64,000 nucleotides of DNA from Mucilaginibacter gossypiicola (GTDB taxonomy: Bacteria > Bacteroidota > Bacteroidia > Sphingobacteriales > Sphingobacteriaceae), in NCBI RefSeq assembly GCF_900110105.1, contig NZ_FOCL01000002.1:947620-1011619 (forward strand). The letters run 5' to 3'. Both the position numbers and the translations under genes were made by a program. Below are positions 58,901-64,000 of this stretch, in pieces. Each line of letters begins with the position of its first letter. The first letter of the stretch is position 1. A model generated the notes under the pieces. It searched no databases, was not told the DNA's origin, and worked only from the letters and a program-made list of their open reading frames with translations.

Positions 58901-59064
58901 TGGTGCTAACGCTTTATATTATCCCGATGATGTACCTGCTGCTGGCTGCCAAAAGTCGGAAAGACCACGACCACGATCCTGAAGATATGGCCGCCGAAGC
59001 CGAAATGGCTGAAGCCGCACGTCATCCGCACCACCATGAACCTAAACTGATCGAAAACCTGTAA
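55906..59064 (+). CDS. RND-family multidrug efflux permease (HAE1 type)
   Basis: The 1052-residue pump has the family's 12 helices in two halves and two large periplasmic loops. GLVVDDGIVVTENIYKKVEA carries the proton-relay aspartates (VDD), and VTKNGILIVEFANQRM is the second-half equivalent. The C-terminal tail is histidine-rich (HPHHHE) and could bind a metal. It lies 6 bases after the adaptor and 6 before the TolC gene. Substrates unknown. Confidence 0.95.
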   Translation: MSLSSVSIKRPVLATVMSVVIVVFGIIGYKFLGVRDFPSVDPPIISVSTSYSGANADVIESQITEPLEKSINGVPGIRNISSTSSVGQSNITVEFDLDADLETAANDVRDKVSQAQRQLPQDINAPPVVTKADASADQIITLTVSSNTRNINQLDDYAENVLLEGLQTIPGVSTINVQGQRQYAMRLWIDPNKLSALGVTATDIGAALAKENVELPAGKIEGNNTEVTIRALGKLATEKDFNNLIIRADSSRVIRLSDIGYAVLGSANEETIFKESGVPMVGLALVPQPGANYVQIAKDFYARLEQIKKDLPPDISVKVALDNTRFINQSISEVQETLIVAFVLVVIIIYLFFRDWLIAFRPLIDIPVSLIGAFFIMYIFGFSINILTLLGIVLATGLVVDDGIVVTENIYKKVEAGMAIRKAAFEGSAEIFFAVVSTSVTLAAVFLPIVFLQGFTGRLFREFAVVVAGAVLISAFVSLSLTPMLNVKLIRKNQKKSKFYERTEPFFVNMINSYSESLVKFMKRKWVSFAILAASIIIIGVLVKVIPSELAPLDDRSLLRYSVTGSEGATYEYMTKYMDKVSNLVEDSIPESNVNLEIVSPSFGGGGASNTGFGRVGLVGPEERKRTQQELADWLNAKLRKMPDARAIVVQEQTISGGGSGSKTSLPVQYVIQNQDFEKIRKVLPTFFAEVSKSPVFQGTDVNLKFTKPELRVVTDRERARDLGVSVDDIAQTLQLYYSAGRLDYFLINGKQYQVIAQVDRAHRDQPLDLKSIYVRSSKGTLVQLDNVVKTTEGATPPAIYHFNRYKSATLSAGLAPGYTVGDGIKEMDRISKSLLDDTFSTALSGPSRDYAEGSSNILFAFGFALLLIYLVLAAQFESFMDPLIVMLTVPLAISGAFLSLWLFNQTLNIFSEIGIITLVGLVTKNGILIVEFANQRMEQGVAKYEAVVEAATARLRPILMTSLAVVLGAVPIAFALGAGAKSRVSLGIVIMGGMLFSLVLTLYIIPMMYLLLAAKSRKDHDHDPEDMAAEAEMAEAARHPHHHEPKLIENL

Positions 59065-59070
59065 TATAAT

Positions 59071-60390
59071 ATGATGATCAAGAAAATAACCTGCCTGGTT
59101 TTTGGTTTTGCAATGGTATCAACCATCGCCTTAGCCCAGCAGGATGCACCGTTACTGACTTTAAAAGATGCGGTAGAAATTGCGCTGAAGAATAACTATA
59201 ATATCAAGTTGTCGCAAAACAACTCAACCATAGCATCAAACAATGTAACATTAGGTAATGCTGGCGTTTTACCGCAGTTAACCGGAAATTTTTCGGATAA
59301 TAATAGTCGCCAGTCAACTAAGCAAACGCTTAGTACCGGTAAGGATAATAATATCAACGCGCATAACTCAAACAACAGCTATGGTGTAAACCTTAACTGG
59401 ACTATTTTTGATGGCTTCAACATGTTTGCTACGTATGACCAATTGAAACAGCTTGATAAGCTTGGCGTTTTACGGTTGCAGGATACCGTTCAACGCACGG
59501 TAGCCAACGTGGTTAATACTTATTATGACCTCATCAGCCAAAATGAACAAATCAAAGCACTTAAGGGGGCTATAGGTATCTCACATACTCAACTGCGTAT
59601 TGCTACAGATAAGTTTAATGTAGGCCGGGCTTCAAGGCTTGATGTGCTTAACGCCCAGGTAAACCTGAATACCGATACCGGCAACCTGATTATTCAGTAT
59701 CAGTTATTCAAATCAACCAAAATACAGCTTAACCAGTTACTTATCCGCGATCTTCAATCAGACTTTTCGGTAGCAGATACCATTGTGGTTGACGATAAAC
59801 TAACCCTGGCCGATGTACTTAACAATGCCCAGCTGCAAAACCCGGGGATTTTATCGGCACAAATTAATCAGCGACTGGCCGAGATCAACCTTAAGCAGGT
59901 TCGCTCAACACGTTATCCGCAGGTTGGGGTAACATCGGGTTATGTGTTTACTAACAGCAAAACTCCAGCGGGCTTTACAGTATCGCAAAATGTACACGGC
60001 TTTAACTATGGGCTTACGGCATCAATTAACATTTTTGATGGCTTTAACCAAAACAGGCGCGAAAAAAACGCGAAGATCCAGATAGATAATGCGGGTATTG
60101 CCGCCAAGCAAACCAAACTGAATATTGAAAGCCAGATTAACAGTTTGTTTGTGGCATATTTGTCGGGCCTTGATTTGGTTAAGCTCGAAGAAGCCAACGT
60201 TAACCTTAACAAAAAGAACCTGGATATTACGCTTGATAAATATAAGTTAGGCAATATTACACCCCTTGAGGTAAGGGAAGCTCAGCGGAATTACCTTGAC
60301 GCGCAATCAAAGTTTTTTGCTGCGCAATACCAAAGCAAGCAAGCCGAGATCATGTTAAAACAAATAACTAACAGTATTAACATCCAATAA
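59071..60390 (+). CDS. TolC-family outer membrane efflux protein
   Basis: The 439-residue protein has a signal peptide (ending STIALAQ) and two TolC repeats of long helices and short strands (LTLKDAVEIALKNNYNIKLS is the repeat signature; IYLS-like GYVFTNSKTPAGF strands). It is the outer membrane channel of the efflux system. Confidence 0.93.
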   Translation: MMIKKITCLVFGFAMVSTIALAQQDAPLLTLKDAVEIALKNNYNIKLSQNNSTIASNNVTLGNAGVLPQLTGNFSDNNSRQSTKQTLSTGKDNNINAHNSNNSYGVNLNWTIFDGFNMFATYDQLKQLDKLGVLRLQDTVQRTVANVVNTYYDLISQNEQIKALKGAIGISHTQLRIATDKFNVGRASRLDVLNAQVNLNTDTGNLIIQYQLFKSTKIQLNQLLIRDLQSDFSVADTIVVDDKLTLADVLNNAQLQNPGILSAQINQRLAEINLKQVRSTRYPQVGVTSGYVFTNSKTPAGFTVSQNVHGFNYGLTASINIFDGFNQNRREKNAKIQIDNAGIAAKQTKLNIESQINSLFVAYLSGLDLVKLEEANVNLNKKNLDITLDKYKLGNITPLEVREAQRNYLDAQSKFFAAQYQSKQAEIMLKQITNSINIQ

Positions 60391-60431
60391 AAAATATTTT
60401 AATAATAGGTTTAAAAACTTATTTTTGAAAC

Positions 60432-60812
60432 ATGACTACCCCTTTTAAAACCTGCCTGCTTATTGATGATAACTACATTGATAACTTTATAACGCGGAGG
60501 GTTTTAGAGAGTAGTAATTTTGCAGAAAAAATCATTGTGCGCCAATCGCCGATGGAGGCTATTGAATCACTAAGAGACGGATCGGTAGATCCTGATGTTA
60601 TTTTTTTAGATATCAGGATGCCATTGATGAGCGGCTTTGAGTTTCTGCAAGAATATGATGGGCTGGAAATTGCTAAAAAAGGAATAAAAATATATATGTT
60701 ATCATCATCGCTTGACCCTACAGATATGAAGCAATCAAGCGATAATAAACATATAACCCAGTTTATTCATAAACCACTTACTGTTAAAGCGCTCGAAGAA
60801 ATTTGTCAATGA
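60432..60812 (+). CDS. Single-domain response regulator
   Basis: The 126-residue receiver has the acidic pair in LIDDNYIDN, the phosphorylation aspartate in VIFLDIRMPLMSGFEF, S/T in LSSSLDP and the lysine in FIHKPLT. No output domain. It begins 42 bases after the efflux operon and overlaps the BadF kinase gene by 4 bases. Single receivers of this type occur in Bacteroidota sensory chains. Confidence 0.9.
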   Translation: MTTPFKTCLLIDDNYIDNFITRRVLESSNFAEKIIVRQSPMEAIESLRDGSVDPDVIFLDIRMPLMSGFEFLQEYDGLEIAKKGIKIYMLSSSLDPTDMKQSSDNKHITQFIHKPLTVKALEEICQ

Positions 60813-61675
60813 TCTTAGTAGCAGATAGCGGATCATCAAAAACTGATTGGCTGCTGACCGTTTCAGACCAGGAAACCCGCTCGTTTCTTACCGCGGGGTT
60901 AAACCCTTATTTTTTAACCGAAAAGGAGATAGCCCGCATTGTGCTGGAGCAGGCCCCGGAAATGGTGGCGCTCGCTGCCGAGATTTCTGAAATTTATTTT
61001 TTTGGTGCCGGGTGCAGCAGCCCCGATAGGCACGAAATTGTATCAAACGCCCTGAGCCAGCATTTTGGCAAAGCATACATCAGTGTTGACAGCGACTTGC
61101 TTGGGTGTGCTTATGCAACCTGTGGTCAGGAAAAAGGGATTTGCTGTGTGCTGGGAACTGGTAGTAACATTTCCTTTTTTGATGGCGAAGACATTTACGA
61201 TGGTCAGCACGGCCTTGGTTTTGTTTTAGGTGACGAAGGTGCCGGCACCTGGTTCGGTAAAAAGCTGGTCACCGACTTTTTATACGGCAATATGCCGCAC
61301 GATATCAGCCAGAAATTTGACAAGGCCTATCACCTGAACAAAGAAATCGTAATTAAAAATGTTTATCAAAAGCCTAATGCCAACACCTACCTTGCATCGT
61401 TCAGCAAGTTTGTAAGTGAAATAAAGGCCACCGAATACGGGCACTCTATGCTGGTTGACGGGTTAGTAGAATTTATTGAAAGTAACATCAAATCATACCC
61501 CGAATACCATAAATACAAATGCCACTTTGTTGGCTCTATCGCTTATTCATTTTCTGAAGAGCTGATCTCGTTATGCCACCTTCATGGCGTAAAAACCGGC
61601 AAAATCATCAAACATCCCATAAACGATCTGATGGCCTTTATCCTGAAAAGGAACGAAATGGCAACGGAAGAGTAG
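60809..61675 (+). CDS. BadF/BadG-type ATPase domain protein (N-acetylglucosamine kinase-like)
   Basis: From ATG 60809 (overlapping the previous stop as ATGA) the 288-residue protein has the phosphate-1 motif VADSGSSKTDW, and GTGSNISFF, GLGFVLGDEGAGTWFGKKL for the phosphate-2 and adenosine parts of the ASKHA fold. The family includes GlcNAc and other sugar kinases, and benzoyl-CoA reductase activators. A sugar kinase is the most likely role here, linked to cell-wall sugar recycling. Confidence 0.82.
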   Translation: MILVADSGSSKTDWLLTVSDQETRSFLTAGLNPYFLTEKEIARIVLEQAPEMVALAAEISEIYFFGAGCSSPDRHEIVSNALSQHFGKAYISVDSDLLGCAYATCGQEKGICCVLGTGSNISFFDGEDIYDGQHGLGFVLGDEGAGTWFGKKLVTDFLYGNMPHDISQKFDKAYHLNKEIVIKNVYQKPNANTYLASFSKFVSEIKATEYGHSMLVDGLVEFIESNIKSYPEYHKYKCHFVGSIAYSFSEELISLCHLHGVKTGKIIKHPINDLMAFILKRNEMATEE

Positions 61676-61720
61676 CGTTCAGGGAAATCGTTTTGCCGTT
61701 TAATCAACAAAGCGTTTTGT

Positions 61721-61894
61721 TTTGCCCCTCTGGGGCAAAGGGTATCCTATAATTTTACATGCTACAAACCTTTTGCACCTCTGGTGCACCTGCCTTGAGT
61801 ATATCTCAATTAACGCCTGTTTAAAATCCCCCAGAGGGGGAAAAGGTTTGTAGACAATAAGGTCCAACCCATTATCTGAACCCCAGAGGGGTTC
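61721..61894. repeat. Palindrome cluster with CCCCAGAGGGG motif
   Basis: TTTGCCCC/GGGGCAAA (61721-61739), GCACC/GGTGC (61775-61787), CCCCC/GGGGG (61828-61840) and GAACCCC/GGGGTTC (61878-61894) form separate hairpins. CTACAAACCTTTT (61762-61774) and AAAAGGTTTGTAG (61841-61853) are 13-base inverted repeats that enclose two of them. The gap 61676-62084 otherwise has only the SDR operator region. Confidence 0.8.
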
Positions 61895-62013
61895 AACTCG
61901 CGCACATTATCACGTACTATTGATTTGTGGGTTAACTTAAAGTCACAGAGAGCCCCAAGAAGACATAATAGGATCGTATCATTTGTCATCCCAGCATAAT
62001 AAAAAACAATTCA

Positions 62014-62065
62014 GGAACGATTATTCCAAAATGAATATACATTTGCGGAACGATTATTCCAAAAT
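62014..62065. promoter_or_regulatory. Two 19-base direct repeats, candidate TetR operators
   Basis: GGAACGATTATTCCAAAAT occurs at 62014-62032 and 62047-62065, a 33-base period, in the 70 bases before the SDR start. Each has an internal inverted repeat, GGAA-N6-TTCC, as expected for a dimeric TetR protein; a TetR gene follows the SDR gene. Confidence 0.6.
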
Positions 62066-62084
62066 TAAATTAATCTTCCATAAA

Positions 62085-62834
62085 ATGAAAAAATTAGAGA
62101 ACAAAGTAGCAGTTGTAACAGGAGCATCAAAAGGTATCGGTGCAGGTATAGCTAAAAGCCTGGCCTCAGCAGGAGCAGCAGTAGTTGTAAACTATGCGTC
62201 AGATAAAACAGGCGCCGATAAAGTTGTGGCTGAGATTGCCGCAAATGGCGGCAAGGCTATAGCTGTACAAGGCAGCGTAGCGGTAAAAGCAGATGTTGAT
62301 CGTCTTTTTGCCGAAACCAAAGAAGCTTTTGGCGGTGTTGACGTTTTGGTAAACAATGCAGGTGTATATCAGTTTACGCCGATAGAGGCCGTTACAGAAG
62401 AAGAATTTCACCGTCAGTTTAATACCAACGTACTTGGTTTGTTGCTTGCTACTCAGGGAGCGGTAAATAACTTTGGTGATAATGGCGGTAGCATAATCAA
62501 CATAAGCTCAACTGTAACCCGCATTACCCCTCCACAAAGTGCTATTTATACCGGCACTAAAGGCGCGGTTGATTCTATCACACAGGTATTATCAAAAGAG
62601 CTTGGCCCTAAAAAGATCCGTGTAAACGCAATTAACCCGGGCATGGTTGAAACCGAAGGAACACACACAGCAGGGTTTATCGGCAGCGATTTCCAGGTTG
62701 AGATTGAAAAAACTACGCCGCTGGGCCGCATCGGTCAGCCGGATGATATAGCACCTGTTGCCGTATTCCTGGCATCTGATGAGTCACGCTGGTTAACCGG
62801 CGAAATTATTCTTGCAAGCGGCGGCGTAAGATAA
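62085..62834 (+). CDS. Short-chain dehydrogenase/reductase (SDR)
   Basis: I start it at MKKLENKVAVVTGASKGIG (62085) since upstream codons run through the operator repeats. The 249-residue protein has the dinucleotide motif TGASKGIG, NNAG, and the catalytic S...Y-x3-K (ISST, and YTGTKGAVD where tyrosine and lysine are the catalytic pair). It is probably a reductase for a quinone, aldehyde or ketone, regulated by the TetR protein downstream. Confidence 0.9.
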   Translation: MKKLENKVAVVTGASKGIGAGIAKSLASAGAAVVVNYASDKTGADKVVAEIAANGGKAIAVQGSVAVKADVDRLFAETKEAFGGVDVLVNNAGVYQFTPIEAVTEEEFHRQFNTNVLGLLLATQGAVNNFGDNGGSIINISSTVTRITPPQSAIYTGTKGAVDSITQVLSKELGPKKIRVNAINPGMVETEGTHTAGFIGSDFQVEIEKTTPLGRIGQPDDIAPVAVFLASDESRWLTGEIILASGGVR

Positions 62835-62901
62835 TCACGCCTGCGAAGCCCGGTTACACAAACCGGGAGGGCATACGGTTAACAATTAATTAAAAATGAA
62901 T

Positions 62902-62931
62902 AGCTTTGCCCACAAAACGGGTAAAGCTTTT
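62902..62931 (+). terminator. Terminator between SDR and TetR genes
   Basis: AGCTTTGCCC (62902-62911) pairs with GGGTAAAGCT (62919-62928, one G-U pair) and is followed by TTTTCTGTT. A second hairpin (CCCGGTT/AACCGGG) lies near 62855. Confidence 0.65.
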
Positions 62932-62936
62932 CTGTT

Positions 62937-63518
62937 ATGGCACGAAGTAAAGATTTTGATGAAGCCGAGGTATTGGGCAAGGCCGTTTGCATTTTTTGGC
63001 ATAAGGGCTACAATGGCACGTCTATGCAGGATTTGGTTGACGGTTTAGGTATAAGCCGCTCGAGCTTGTATGATACCTTTGGCGATAAACACGCTTTATA
63101 CATTAAAGCTTTGGATAGCTATCAAAAGGCCGGGGGAAGTCAGATGTGTGATATTATCAATAATACAGCATCGGCCAAAGAGGCTATAAAAAAACTTTTG
63201 GAGCTTACTATGAGCACGCTGCTAAATGATGAGCAACGTAAAGGTTGTTTTATGGTAAATGCAGAAATTGAACTGGCATCGCTTGATGCTGAAGTTAAGA
63301 ATGTGATCTGCCGGAACGAGCAGCAGTTTGAAAGCGCCATCCTGCGTGCCATAAAAAAAGGGCAGGATAGTGGCGAGATCCATAACCGTCAGGACGCCCT
63401 TGCGCTGGCCCGGTTCATTATGAATGCGGTAAGGGGCATGCAAGTATCGGCCAAGGCAACAGCCGACACGGCTTTTTTTGATGATATTATAAAAACAACC
63501 TTGTCGGTACTTGATTAA
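62937..63518 (+). CDS. TetR/AcrR-family transcriptional regulator
   Basis: The 193-residue protein has the HTH of the family at about residues 25-50 (GYNGTSMQDLVDGLGISRSS, LYDTFGDKHALYIKAL), and a C-terminal ligand-binding region with LNDEQRKGCFMVNAEIE. C-terminal CFMVNA is shared by the group that controls neighbouring SDR genes in Bacteroidota and proteobacteria. It probably represses the SDR gene through the two direct repeats. Confidence 0.9.
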   Translation: MARSKDFDEAEVLGKAVCIFWHKGYNGTSMQDLVDGLGISRSSLYDTFGDKHALYIKALDSYQKAGGSQMCDIINNTASAKEAIKKLLELTMSTLLNDEQRKGCFMVNAEIELASLDAEVKNVICRNEQQFESAILRAIKKGQDSGEIHNRQDALALARFIMNAVRGMQVSAKATADTAFFDDIIKTTLSVLD

Positions 63519-63535
63519 CCATTTCGCTTAATTAC

Positions 63536-64000
63536 TTAGGCTGTTATTGCCTGTTTTTTCCGCAGCCTCATCCCCAGTAAAAATAATATACCAACGCCCG
63601 CCAGCATACTGCCCGTTTGCGAGATATAGTCGCCATGTTTAACGTAGAAAGTGAGTTCGCTGTTAAGGTTGATATCTTGTTTAATGGCTGCTTTAGTCCA
63701 CCATTCGGTGTGTTTAACCACATCGCCGCGTTGATTGATGAATCCGGAGATGCCGGTATTGGCCGATTGGCAAACCCAGCGGCGCGTTTCGATTGCGCGA
63801 AGTTTGGCGTAGTCTAAATGCTGGTCTTTACCCGAGGTGTTTTCCCACCAGCCATCGTTTGTGATAATGGCAATAAATTGCGCCCCCTTTTTAACCGAGC
63901 GGGCAATATAGCCTCCCCAAATTGATTCATAGCAAATAACAGGATCAACTCCGATGCCGCTTTGCGAGTAAAGTACTTTCGCGTCTTTGTCGGGAGCATA
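63536..64000 (-). CDS. lnt: Apolipoprotein N-acyltransferase (C-terminal part, cut by window edge)
   Basis: The frame enters at the right edge of the window and stops at 63536. The 154 visible residues carry the CN-hydrolase domain: VICYESIWG with the catalytic cysteine, IAIITNDGWW with the conserved end of the active site, and NTGISGFINQRG, followed by a final membrane helix (GSMLAGVGILFLLGMRL). Lnt adds the third acyl chain to lipoproteins in the inner membrane. It converges on the TetR gene. Confidence 0.9.
   Translation of the reverse strand, partial: YAPDKDAKVLYSQSGIGVDPVICYESIWGGYIARSVKKGAQFIAIITNDGWWENTSGKDQHLDYAKLRAIETRRWVCQSANTGISGFINQRGDVVKHTEWWTKAAIKQDINLNSELTFYVKHGDYISQTGSMLAGVGILFLLGMRLRKKQAITA

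Overview
The window looks like a chromosome segment of a Sphingobacteriaceae member (Bacteroidota), most like Mucilaginibacter or Pedobacter. This rests on the gene content (DUF4175, DUF4199, DUF2752, TM2, M61 and M28 peptidases, RND operons), on promoter boxes matching the Bacteroidota consensus TAnnTTTG with TTG about 19-21 bases upstream, on the near absence of Shine-Dalgarno sequences, and on abundant intergenic palindromes. The genus is inferred from general likeness, not from a search.

Region 1, about 1-10363, is the right end of an integrated element. A tyrosine recombinase (8899-10215) lies beside the 3' end of a tRNA-Pro(GGG) gene (10364-10437), the usual arrangement for a tRNA-targeting integrase; the far end of the element is outside the window. 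Its cargo reads mostly leftward: a RiboL-PSP-type HEPN gene cut by the window edge, a ParA-type ATPase overlapping it by 8 bases, a roughly 540-base gene-free stretch packed with perfect hairpins, a CoiA-like zinc/nuclease-like protein with a C-terminal membrane anchor, a probable small RNA, a shred of an N6-adenine methylase, small membrane and secreted proteins, a pair of distantly similar hypothetical proteins, and a helicase-like gene broken by an in-frame stop. No relaxase or type IV secretion gene is visible.

Region 2, 10438-21500, is ordinary chromosome: a PAS-domain membrane protein, DUF4175 with an RsbW-like ATPase and YbeY in one run, glutathione peroxidase, a DMT transporter, and cysE-cysM followed by a DUF5808 protein.

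Region 3, 21500-32060, holds the threonine operon thrA-thrB-thrC on the minus strand, preceded by a short threonine/isoleucine-rich leader peptide and a terminator whose 5' arm can pair instead with the last leader codons, a textbook attenuator. Also here are a HAD phosphatase with a lipoprotein, rsgA, a class C beta-lactamase-family hydrolase and a cystathionine gamma-synthase-family enzyme.

Region 4, 32290-48340, has dtd, an ECF sigma/anti-sigma pair, DUF1223, a cytochrome b plus molybdopterin oxidoreductase pair, an MFS carrier, a sugar-phosphate isomerase-like protein, def, an M16 peptidase, hpt, a REP-associated tyrosine transposase (RAYT) flanked by its own palindromes, mfd and small membrane proteins.

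Region 5, 48530-64000, has an M28 peptidase, an amino-acid permease, a YoeB-type toxin-antitoxin pair, an M61 peptidase, a MarR-RND efflux operon with a single-domain response regulator and a BadF-type kinase, an SDR/TetR pair with two candidate operators, and the 3' end of lnt.

The gaps carry at least five dispersed palindrome families. The commonest, bounded by ATGTCATTGCGAG and its complement, occurs six times.
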